DNA of 64,000 nucleotides from Verrucomicrobiaceae bacterium (GTDB lineage Bacteria > Verrucomicrobiota > Verrucomicrobiia > Verrucomicrobiales > Akkermansiaceae). Of this stretch, positions 56,101 to 62,717 are shown piece by piece. Position numbers and translations under genes: made by a program. Location: the NCBI GenBank assembly GCA_027491155.1, contig JAIXWR010000015.1, positions 62,001 through 126,000 on the forward strand, given 5' to 3'. Position 1 is the first letter of the stretch; each line of letters begins with the position of its first letter. The notes beneath the pieces were generated by a model that worked only from the letters and a program-made list of their open reading frames with translations, was not told where the DNA came from and made no database searches.

Positions 56101-56780
56101 GCTTCCCCTTCACCATGCAGGCCCCCGGTGTCGGCACGCAGGACCGCTTGTTCAACGTCCACCTCGGCTCGGTGGTCAACCTGGGAAGCGAGGAGATCAA
56201 CCTGCGCATCTCCAACGGGGTGACCTCGAACGTGCAGATGTTCAACGGCGCGTGGACGTCCTTCGGCCCCGCGTTCACCTCGGCGCTTTCGAATGACGCG
56301 AACGCCGACGGCGACTTCGACGATCCCGGCGACGCCAAGAACGTCTACCGCTTCGTCCTCACCGGAGCGGGCTGGGGAACCGCGAGCCCGACCTTCGGGG
56401 TCAAGCTGATCGGTCCCGACGGCACGACCGTGCTCGTGGACCAGCAGGGTCTGACGCTGACGCAGGCGTTCCGGGATCAGGTCGACACGCTCACCAGCCC
56501 GCTGGGCCGGGTGACCTTCCTTTCGAACTCGGGCACACCGCGCTTCTGCGTCGACAACGTCAGCGCCGTGCTGGTCCTGCCTTCGAATGTCGAGATCACC
56601 GGGATCACCGGCGGACCCGGCGGCTTCACGCTGACCTGGAACAGCGCCGTTCCGGTGACCGTCAAGCGTTCCATCAACCTGATCGACTGGGTGGACATCA
56701 GCCTCAACGACACCGATGGCACCCATACCGATACCACGGCCCCGGCCGGAAGGGCCTTCTACCGCGTGGTCACGCCCTGA
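53124..56780 (+). CDS. Large secreted multidomain protein with choice-of-anchor and calcium-binding segments
   Basis: A 1218-residue protein with a signal peptide (MKPTRCLWPLACGSLLGLSAVQAG). The mature part is Gly/Asn/Ser/Thr-rich beta structure. It has an ASPM/Hydin-like choice-of-anchor domain (about 350-465, KTVVLRNDGATQDIVINSIS). A thrombospondin-3-like calcium-binding stretch follows (about 652-715, DTDTDLLDDTWEQSYF, DFDSDGLTDLVEF, DTDFDGINDINDH). A second anchor-like domain is near 820-905 and a C-terminal beta sandwich ends AFYRVVTP. No enzymatic motif is recognised. It is probably a surface or extracellular structural protein; a strong terminator follows it, so it is likely transcribed alone. 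Confidence 0.85.
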   Translation: MKPTRCLWPLACGSLLGLSAVQAGQVEADFNDMRLGDTRTKTSTGSPNNDNLNTGSGFLANDGTASGGGGEYNNDTGVLQFVAGDLPVPAVVTGFNSVQDTSAVSPTGVSLSHLAGTSVGARMQERRFASAMTGGTVWFSFLVRLDGPDAEGQVYFNAPIVTGSSSSANTTGAFGIVFGGPATPGAFAINLTPANRISALVGTPAASRVYYDDLDNSGLIDGTETDRNGNGVIDGVEVGKFSVGGISSHLVIGRVTVDAAPGAPDTIDMWLNPANTTSAGALGAPTLTATSDEVDATGITSVAFAAWRELAPTPAGGPYTDGGKTTIDHFRASDLANGFDFVTGNVQADPKLVTLTSGSPNFNFAGVYGSGSPLSSAPKTVVLRNDGATQDIVINSISFQNGNAAGVFNITSQPTLPLTLNPGDTTTITMVATGSVFSTTFSDTLVINTDEDAPFPQDLFLPVAATFYTAGSPANTNPGFTTNTVGWQDDAFTSPGGVAPRVVPGFNGTGGMMRIRGKGDVAVGAPDNFSQTVLNGASDFEFSFLLSPVATSEFAKYAGGAPLSNDRSFQVVIQADSNTPQPANGTEGTWTDEFNNDASLINLAYLPAANDLAVWDSNAAGGAGAWQLLGVGPLSGSVDARPVPAVVADTDTDLLDDTWEQSYFAGDLGQLSGLAGADFDSDGLTDLVEFQKGFNPTLVDTDFDGINDINDHSGNGILDATAGDTVNWHLIRVKGTNFGSGSASYTVSVSDPNATSTADTSAPLSAWGEKSGFDSTPGGYTFTSGDVSTGSGLGGAGLVTTSYWLDEVNFFSVQAPDPGVSVSDFATIVAHNVPTASGPLTITNTGFDSPLTVSGLTFAPGSAFSTAQAFPLVIPANSSANVQIDVTAAAIPAPNNSVVEPVTVVTNAFPVGSVVRNLGAAVTSSGNLLGNWNFETPGTDVVTDNDTFAIWADNNGTVNFGGLVPGSATSARLVASTTLLNTLGAGAGGFEISFPFTMQAPGVGTQDRLFNVHLGSVVNLGSEEINLRISNGVTSNVQMFNGAWTSFGPAFTSALSNDANADGDFDDPGDAKNVYRFVLTGAGWGTASPTFGVKLIGPDGTTVLVDQQGLTLTQAFRDQVDTLTSPLGRVTFLSNSGTPRFCVDNVSAVLVLPSNVEITGITGGPGGFTLTWNSAVPVTVKRSINLIDWVDISLNDTDGTHTDTTAPAGRAFYRVVTP

Positions 56781-56806
56781 GCGGAAAGACAGCAAGGTTC
56801 AAACGG

Positions 56807-56841
56807 GAGGTGCCGCACGAGGTTGCGGCACCTCTTTTTTT
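56807..56841 (+). terminator. Canonical rho-independent terminator
   Basis: GAGGTGCCGCA and TGCGGCACCTC form a perfect 11-bp stem around a CGAGGT loop, followed directly by seven T's. It ends the transcript of the 1218-residue protein and is the clearest intrinsic terminator in the window. Confidence 0.93.
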
Positions 56842-56930
56842 GCGTGAGGGCGGGCCGGCTTCCCTGCGAAGCGGAAACAGAATCCCACCCCGGGAAAGCA
56901 AGGGTGCCCGAAGCGGAACGTAACCCGTGC

Positions 56931-57827
56931 ATGCTTCGCAATCTTCTCCATCGATGCCGCCGGGCGATGGCATTCGGGCTCGCCTTCGTCCCGTGCTTCC
57001 CGGCGGCCGGCGCGGAACCCGGGACCCGCGCCTTGAAGGCGAAGGACGTCTTCGACCTTTCCCGGCCGGTGATCTTTGGCGACGACTTTGCCAAGGGCTC
57101 GCTCGACCGCTGGAACTTTTCCGAGGACGACCGCTATCGCCTGCCGGCACCCGACCCGAAGCGCATCCTCGTCGTGGACGCGCCGGGGATGCCGGGACGC
57201 AAGGCGGTCCGCATGACCGTGCCGCGGGCACCGAACTCGTTCCGCGCCGAAATTTCCCTGCCGCATGAGCCGGGTTTCAACGAGCGCTGGTATGGCGCGC
57301 GGTTCTTCATTCCCGAAACCTGGGTCTTCGATCCGAACCGCGGCAACGATATCGTGATCCAATGGCACGCCATCCCCGGCAACTTCCGCGCCACCTACCC
57401 GAACCTTGAGATCTCGATCGGCAACGACCGCTGGTTCATCCGTGAAAGCCACGGCTCGCCGCAGACCAAGCCGACCCGCACGAACAAGAAGCTCGATGAC
57501 CCCATCGTCCGCGGCCGCTGGGTGTCCTGGGTCGTCCATGCGAAATGGTCGCCGGGGGACGAGGGCTCGCTGAAGATTTGGAAAGACGGCGAAGTCGTCC
57601 ACGAGCGGAAGGGGCCGAACGTCTATGGAACCATTGGAGTCGAATACACGCCTTACCTGAAGACCGGCATCTACCATCCCGAGTGGAATCTCAACGACGA
57701 GCGCAAGCGGCTGGCCTACGAGCGCGAAAAGCCGGTGACCGACCGCAAGGAGATCCTCGTGACCGACCTGAAAGTGGGCCGTGGCGATGCGGGCTACGAT
57801 GCCATCGCTCCGCCGCCTTTGCCTTGA
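56931..57827 (+). CDS. Exported polysaccharide-lyase-like protein
   Basis: A 298-residue protein. The ATG at 56931 leads into a basic then hydrophobic signal peptide (RCRRAMAFGLAFVPCFPAAGA). The mature part resembles the Polysacc_lyase (heparin-lyase-I-like jelly roll) family: VIFGDDFAKGSLDRWNFSED, FRAEISLPHEPGFNERWYGARFFIP, IQWHAIPGNF, WVSWVVHAKWSPGDEGSLKIW and GIYHPEWN. These strands and Trp-rich turns are typical of that fold. The catalytic residues cannot be assigned, so lyase activity is plausible but unproven. The mature product would be periplasmic or extracellular. Confidence 0.78.
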   Translation: MLRNLLHRCRRAMAFGLAFVPCFPAAGAEPGTRALKAKDVFDLSRPVIFGDDFAKGSLDRWNFSEDDRYRLPAPDPKRILVVDAPGMPGRKAVRMTVPRAPNSFRAEISLPHEPGFNERWYGARFFIPETWVFDPNRGNDIVIQWHAIPGNFRATYPNLEISIGNDRWFIRESHGSPQTKPTRTNKKLDDPIVRGRWVSWVVHAKWSPGDEGSLKIWKDGEVVHERKGPNVYGTIGVEYTPYLKTGIYHPEWNLNDERKRLAYEREKPVTDRKEILVTDLKVGRGDAGYDAIAPPPLP

Positions 57828-57911
57828 TCGGAAGCACCGGCCGGCCCGGCTTGTTGTCGGTGCCGGATGCGGGAAGATCCCCGGTTCCGATCCGGAGTGG
57901 CCGGATTCGCC

Positions 57912-58883
57912 CTACGGCTGCTCCCCCTCCGCCGGGGTGATATCGGGAAAGGCCTTGCCCACCCAGCCCCAGGAGGGATCGACCGGGATTCCAAGATGCC
58001 TCATGACCGTCGCGGGCACCACGATCTGTCCGACCACTGCCGGCGAAACCACGCCCTTCGGAATCTCTCCGCCCGAGACGATCAGGGGAATCACCCGTTC
58101 CTCGGGGGATTGCCCGCCGTGGCCCTTGCCGATTCCGCCGTGATCCGTGCACACGACGAAAAGCCAGTCCTCGTTGGCGAAGCGCGGCCGCTTTTCGACG
58201 GCGGCGATCACCTGGCCGATGCGTTCATCGCTGACGCGGATCGCTTCCATGTACTCGGGAACCTCGGGGCTGAAGCCGTGGCTGTGGCCGGTCGCGTCGA
58301 TCAGTCCCTGATAGCAGAACACCACGGAGGGGTCCCCGGTGGTGACTTCCAGGATCGTGTTCCGGATCAGCCGCTCTTCCGTGATCATTTCGTTGCCATG
58401 CGCGTACGTGTGGCAGGTGCAGCGGCCGGTCTCCACGATCGGGCGGAAGATATGCTCGTGAATCGGCGGCCAGCTGACGAGCGAGACCGCATCCGACCCC
58501 GGCCTGGCGACCCGGACCTTCTCCAGGAAATTCGGATAGCGGGCGAAGTTCGCACCGCGGAACGTGTTGTCGGTCACGCCGTGTTTGTCATGCCAGACGG
58601 CGGTGAAGATGCTGCTCCAGCCGGGGCCGCTGTTCGTGTCCTGCTGGGTCGGCTTGTCCAGCTCGCCGCCGGCGTAGGCGGTCCACGTCACGGTGCCCGA
58701 CGCGATCAGCCTGGCGATGTGGGGCGCTTTCCCGGTCTCGACGGCGAGTTTGAGAGCATCCGAACGGCAGCCGTCGATGCCGAAGATGATGGCGTGCCGG
58801 GCGGGTGAAGCGGTGGAAGGCACCTCCGCGATCGAAGGTGCCGCCAGCAGGGCATGGAGGGCAAGAAGCCGGATGATGTTCAT
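57912..58883 (-). CDS. Exported alkaline-phosphatase-superfamily phosphodiesterase
   Basis: A 323-residue protein with a signal peptide (MNIIRLLALHALLAAPSIAE). It belongs to the type I phosphodiesterase/nucleotide pyrophosphatase group: HAIIFGIDGCRSDALKLA supplies the first metal Asp, the nucleophile region is around TNSGPGWSSIFTAVWHDKHG, and GLIDATGHSHGFSPEVPEY and VVCTDHGGIGKGHGG hold the remaining metal ligands (Asp, His, Asp-His, His). It hydrolyses phosphodiester or phosphomonoester bonds outside the cytoplasm; the substrate is unknown. It is the last gene of the leftward run that starts beyond the window end. Confidence 0.92.
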   Translation of the reverse strand: MNIIRLLALHALLAAPSIAEVPSTASPARHAIIFGIDGCRSDALKLAVETGKAPHIARLIASGTVTWTAYAGGELDKPTQQDTNSGPGWSSIFTAVWHDKHGVTDNTFRGANFARYPNFLEKVRVARPGSDAVSLVSWPPIHEHIFRPIVETGRCTCHTYAHGNEMITEERLIRNTILEVTTGDPSVVFCYQGLIDATGHSHGFSPEVPEYMEAIRVSDERIGQVIAAVEKRPRFANEDWLFVVCTDHGGIGKGHGGQSPEERVIPLIVSGGEIPKGVVSPAVVGQIVVPATVMRHLGIPVDPSWGWVGKAFPDITPAEGEQP

Positions 58884-58895
58884 GGTTTGCCAGGT

Positions 58896-59849
58896 TCAGA
58901 ACTCGATGACCTTGTCCACCTTCAGCAGCCAGCCGGCCTCGCCGGGGTGGAGCTTGTACTGGATCTGTCGTAGTTTGCCGGTCGGTTTGGACTCCGGCTT
59001 GTCGTCGGGGTAGATCGGGAAGCGGCGGGCGAGGATGCCTTCGACGACCGCGTATTCGTCGCCGCCGCGGTAGCCTTTCGATTGGACGGCATCGAGGTCC
59101 GGCAGGGAGATCTGGCTGAGCGACTTCTTCTTGTTGGCGCTCCAGGCGAGGACGGTCTGCGAGGTGCCGTCGAAGCCGTAGACGTAGAGCTCCGGAGAGC
59201 CGTCGGCGTTGATGTCGGCGACTTCGGTGCGGGTGATCAGGCCGGCGACGTCCATTTCGAGCGGCGTGTTGTCGGCCTCGAGCCCGGCCGGGGTGACGGT
59301 GAGGGTGTTGCCGCTGCGGGTGTTCGGGCTGAAAACCTGGAAGGTGATGCCTTGCAGTTCCTCCTTTTTGACGAAGGGCGGAGTCGGTTCGGCGAAGAGG
59401 AGTTCGTCGCTTTCCTCGACCTTGGCACCCACGTCGCCGGGCGAGGCGGGGTATTTGTTGCCATCGAAGGACAGCGCGGCCAGGCCCGGTGTCGCACCGC
59501 CACCGCGGACGGTGACGAGCAGCTCGCGGAAGCCGTTCTTCACCGACTTGCGGGCGTAGATCGGCTCGTTGACGACCTTGACCGAGCCGAGCGACTCGAA
59601 GCCATCCGCCGTGCCCTTGAGGACGAACACCGTGGCACCGCCGCTGCCGCGGTAGCCGCTCTTGCCGTTCATCAGGGCGAGCACGTCTTCCTTGCCGTCG
59701 GCATCCAGGTCGGTGCGGGCGATGTCGTAATGGTCAGGCTTGATGTCGGGATCGACTTTCTGGAGCGCGACCTGGGTGAGCGAAAGGACCGGCGGCGTGG
59801 CGTGGGCGAGGCCGGCGAGGGCGAAGAAGCAAACAAGCGGAGCTTTCAT
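58896..59849 (-). CDS. Exported FG-GAP/VCBS-like repeat protein
   Basis: A 317-residue protein with a signal peptide (MKAPLVCFFALAGLAHATPP). The mature part has calcium-binding propeller-type segments such as YDIARTDLDADGKEDVLALMNG and TEVADINADGSPELYVYGFDG, each with the Asp-rich loop typical of FG-GAP/VCBS repeats. The ATG overlaps the stop of the CPBP protease gene by 4 bases, so translation is coupled. The open frame continues far upstream in this high-GC DNA, but the signal peptide fixes the start. No enzymatic function is evident. Confidence 0.8.
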   Translation of the reverse strand: MKAPLVCFFALAGLAHATPPVLSLTQVALQKVDPDIKPDHYDIARTDLDADGKEDVLALMNGKSGYRGSGGATVFVLKGTADGFESLGSVKVVNEPIYARKSVKNGFRELLVTVRGGGATPGLAALSFDGNKYPASPGDVGAKVEESDELLFAEPTPPFVKKEELQGITFQVFSPNTRSGNTLTVTPAGLEADNTPLEMDVAGLITRTEVADINADGSPELYVYGFDGTSQTVLAWSANKKKSLSQISLPDLDAVQSKGYRGGDEYAVVEGILARRFPIYPDDKPESKPTGKLRQIQYKLHPGEAGWLLKVDKVIEF

Positions 59850-60643
59850 GGCAACGGGAGATGGGAAACGGGTTGGCGCTTTTTTCCAAGCGACCAGGCG
59901 ATCGCGGCGAGGATGAGAATCACGATGGCGAGCGTGAGCGCGGCGGTCACGAGTGCTGCGACATCGCCGGGCGTCTGGGATTTCGAAGTGAAGGTGGAGA
60001 AGTCCCATAGCGCGTGCAGGGCGACGGGGAGCAGGATGTTTCGGGAGATCCGCATCGAGACGAAGAGCGCGATGCCCATGACGAAGGCGTAGCCCACCTG
60101 GAAGAGGGTCGCGCCGATGGCCTGGCCGCCGAGGGCGTTCGGCAGGTGGAAGAGACCGAAGCCGAGGGAAGAAACGAGCATGGCCCGCGCTTCGGACCAC
60201 GGGCCGGATCCTCGCGCGCCGTGGGCGAGGATGCCGCGGAAGAGGATCTCCTCGTTGAAGCCGACCAGGATCATCGCGAAGGCGAGGACGACGATGTAGG
60301 TGGCATCGAAGGACGGCCACGGGCTGCCGGCGAGGCGGGCGAGGCACATGCCGAACCAGCAGGCGGGGATCAGCCAGAAGAGCTTGGGTAGCGAAGTTGG
60401 AGGCTGCTTTTCGAAGATCGACCGCAGCCAGCCGAAGCGCCAGGCGATGAAGATGCCCCAGATCAAGCTGAGGCCGACGGCGGGGACGATGCCGCGCAGG
60501 ATGTTCGGGGTGCTGTCGGCGATGACATCGTAGTCCACGCCGACGAGCCAGCCGAGGAGCGGCAGCAGGACGAAGGTGGGCATCAGCATCCCCAGGGCGC
60601 GGGGGATGGTGAAAGGCTTCGGCATTCCGGAGTCGGCTTTCAT
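59846..60643 (-). CDS. CPBP-family intramembrane metalloprotease
   Basis: A 265-residue membrane protein with about seven helices. The three motifs of the CPBP (Abi/CaaX-processing-like) family are present: Glu-Glu-x-x-x-Arg in NEEILFRGIL, Phe-x-x-x-His in FGLFHLPNAL, and His-x-x-x-Asp in LHALWDF. It probably acts as an intramembrane protease or a scaffold of unknown substrate. The ATG at 60643 is chosen; a longer frame would overlap the upstream lipoprotein stop. Its start lies 7 bases after a very stable hairpin (60651-60683). Confidence 0.92.
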   Translation of the reverse strand: MKADSGMPKPFTIPRALGMLMPTFVLLPLLGWLVGVDYDVIADSTPNILRGIVPAVGLSLIWGIFIAWRFGWLRSIFEKQPPTSLPKLFWLIPACWFGMCLARLAGSPWPSFDATYIVVLAFAMILVGFNEEILFRGILAHGARGSGPWSEARAMLVSSLGFGLFHLPNALGGQAIGATLFQVGYAFVMGIALFVSMRISRNILLPVALHALWDFSTFTSKSQTPGDVAALVTAALTLAIVILILAAIAWSLGKKRQPVSHLPLP

Positions 60644-60650
60644 GGAAGGG

Positions 60651-60683
60651 GACGGGGCGGGCGGGGAGGCTGCCCGCCCCGTC
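60651..60683 (-). promoter_or_regulatory. 12-bp GC-only-type hairpin just before the CPBP gene
   Basis: GACGGGGCGGGC and GCCCGCCCCGTC form a perfect 12-bp stem around a 9-base loop. On the transcribed strand it follows the lipoprotein stop codon and ends 7 bases before the CPBP ATG. It could terminate most transcripts or block ribosome access. It occupies the ribosome-binding site region. Confidence 0.65.
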
Positions 60684-60690
60684 GGGAGGA

Positions 60691-61215
60691 TCACACGTCG
60701 TCGTAACCGCGCGAGCTATTGTTCTCGCGGATGTAGGATTGCACGGCCTTGTTCGCGTCGTAGAGCTGGCTGCCGGTGACGGTGCCGCCTTTCTGGATCA
60801 GGCGGCCGTTCGCGTCGTAAAGCACCACGCCGCCCTGGGGCATGAGGACCTCCAGCTTGCCGTCGCCGCGCGGGCGGACTTCCGGTGCCTTCTGCGAGTC
60901 GTAGGCGTAGTTCGGGTGCATGTGATCGCCGCGGTGGCCGCGCATGTAGTCGTTGACGGCTTCCTGGGCGTGGTAGACCTCGCTCGGGCTGGCGGCTCCG
61001 GTGGACATCGGACGGCCGGAGGCATCGAAGCTGATGACCTTGCTGTTGATGGTGACGAGGAAGTTGCCATTGTTCAGCCGGTTGACGCGAGCCGGGCTGT
61101 TGTAGGGTTCATACTGGCTGGCGGCCGAATTGCCGGAGGCGTCGATGACACAGCTTGGCAGGACGGCGGAGACGAGGAGGGTGGCTCCGAAGAGCGCGAG
61201 GCGGCTTGGTTTCAT
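60691..61215 (-). CDS. Lipoprotein of unknown function
   Basis: A 174-residue protein. The ATG at 61215 starts a lipoprotein signal (ALFGATLLVSAVLPSC). The mature chain contains two related halves: RVNRLNNGNFLVTINSKVISFDASGRPMSTG ... VYHAQEAVNDYMRGHRG and DGKLEVLMPQGGVVLYDANGRLIQKG ... LYDANKAVQSYIRENN. Each is a short beta segment with an Asp-Ala-x-Gly-Arg turn and then a helix, suggesting an internal duplication. The family is not recognised. The long open frame that continues upstream overlaps the S10 peptidase gene and is not coding. Confidence 0.75.
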   Translation of the reverse strand: MKPSRLALFGATLLVSAVLPSCVIDASGNSAASQYEPYNSPARVNRLNNGNFLVTINSKVISFDASGRPMSTGAASPSEVYHAQEAVNDYMRGHRGDHMHPNYAYDSQKAPEVRPRGDGKLEVLMPQGGVVLYDANGRLIQKGGTVTGSQLYDANKAVQSYIRENNSSRGYDDV

Positions 61216-61256
61216 GGTGTTTCGGTGGGTTGGTGGAAATTGGATTTCCGCGGGGC

Positions 61257-62711
61257 TCACGGCGCGCTCTCGTAGAAGCTGCGGACTGCGGCGGAGGATT
61301 CGGCGCGGCTCTTGGCGAGGAGATAGAACATGTGGCCGCCGGGGTAGGTGGCGAAGGAGAGGCGCTTCCGTGCGTCCGGCGACTGGACCGATTGCTCCAG
61401 CACGTAGCGCGACACGAAGTAGGTCGCGCCGAGGTCGTGGTAGCCGTGCAGCACCATCGCCTTCAGGTCGGTGTTCTGGGTGAGGGCGAGCGCGAGATCC
61501 TCCGGGGTGCCCAGCGTCGATTTGCGGTCCCACAACACGGAGATCTCCACGTTGAGCACGGTGTAGGGCCGCTCGGTGACATAGCCGAGATCCTTTTGGA
61601 GATACTCCATGAAAGGCGGCAGGAGTACGCCGGAGAGAATGCTGAGGGACCGGGGTGAGGCGGCGAGTTCGTCGCGTTTCCCGGGATTGGGATTGTCGCC
61701 GGCCTGGGTGCCGTCGTAGAGCTCGAGGACCTTGCCCTCTGCCGCGAGCAGGTTGTTGAGGAAGAGTGCTTCGCCGACGCGGCCGCGATTGAGGGCGACG
61801 AGAGCGGGATCGATTCCGATCAGCCCTCCGACCTTGGCGTAGAAGGCGGTCTGCTCCTCCGCGTTCATGCGGCCCAGCGTCGCTAGGCCGGTCAGGTAAC
61901 CGGTCAGCGCGTAGTCTTCGGCGGTCTTGAAACCGGCGGCATCGTTCCGGATCGTGCTCTTCCCGTGGTGCGCCGCGATGGCGGCCTGGGTGGGCAAGAG
62001 GGTGACCGAGTGCAGCAGCTCGTAGGGCGGGAAGGGCTCGGCGAGCAGGGGCACGTTGAGCGCCGGCGAGATCAGCACCGCGCGGTTCAGGTTGATGCCA
62101 TACTGCTCGGCCAGGACGCGCGAAAGTCCGGCGACGCGCTGGCCGCCGTAGCTTTCCCCGGCGATCGCCTTGGGCGAGCTCCAGCGCTTGTTCACCGTGA
62201 GCCACTGCCGGATGAAGCCGGCGAGCGAGTCCACGTCGGCATCCACGCCGTAGTAGGGCTTGGGATCGACGGCCTTGCCGTCGGGACCGGGAAGCATGCG
62301 GCTGTAGCCGGTGCCGACCGGGTCGATGAAGACGAGGTCGGTGAAGCGGATCCAACTGTCGGGATTTTCCTGCAATCGCGCGGGAGATGAGGGGAAGCTG
62401 CCATCGCCGGCAGTGACGATGGTTTTTGGCCCGATGGCCGCGAGATGGAGGTAGATGCTGGAGGCGCCGGGGCCGCCGTTGAAGGCGAAGGTCACCGGCC
62501 GGGTGGCGGGGTCCGCGCCCTTCAGGGTGTAGGCGATGTGGAACATCTCGGCGTCCGGACGCTCGGGGTCCTTGCCGATCTTGAGCATCCCGGCCGCGGC
62601 GTTGTAGTCGGGGAGCTTGTCCGCCATCGCAGTCATGGAAACCGCGAACCAGGCGAGGAGGCCGAGCAGCAGCGGCGGGATCTTTGTCAGGACAATCGAT
62701 TTCATCTTCAT
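61257..62711 (-). CDS. Exported S10-family serine carboxypeptidase-like protein
   Basis: A 484-residue protein with a signal peptide (about 1-31, MKMKSIVLTKIPPLLLGLLA...). The S10 peptidase fold is clear: VTFAFNGGPGASSIYLHL is the oxyanion segment, DLVFIDPVGTGYSRML follows, KAIAGESYGGQRVAGL carries the nucleophile Ser187, VLHGYHDLGATYF the Asp and ATYPGGHMFYLLA the His. It probably removes C-terminal residues from peptides in the periplasm. It lies 6 bases after the stop of the tricorn-like protease gene, so the two peptidases are co-transcribed. Confidence 0.93.
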   Translation of the reverse strand: MKMKSIVLTKIPPLLLGLLAWFAVSMTAMADKLPDYNAAAGMLKIGKDPERPDAEMFHIAYTLKGADPATRPVTFAFNGGPGASSIYLHLAAIGPKTIVTAGDGSFPSSPARLQENPDSWIRFTDLVFIDPVGTGYSRMLPGPDGKAVDPKPYYGVDADVDSLAGFIRQWLTVNKRWSSPKAIAGESYGGQRVAGLSRVLAEQYGINLNRAVLISPALNVPLLAEPFPPYELLHSVTLLPTQAAIAAHHGKSTIRNDAAGFKTAEDYALTGYLTGLATLGRMNAEEQTAFYAKVGGLIGIDPALVALNRGRVGEALFLNNLLAAEGKVLELYDGTQAGDNPNPGKRDELAASPRSLSILSGVLLPPFMEYLQKDLGYVTERPYTVLNVEISVLWDRKSTLGTPEDLALALTQNTDLKAMVLHGYHDLGATYFVSRYVLEQSVQSPDARKRLSFATYPGGHMFYLLAKSRAESSAAVRSFYESAP

Positions 62712-62717
62712 GGTCTT

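Noticed and set aside
53163-56795. 1210-codon antisense frame opposite the large secreted protein
   Set aside because: Arg/Gly/Val-rich low-information translation mirroring the sense gene; no motifs, and it runs through the strong terminator region.
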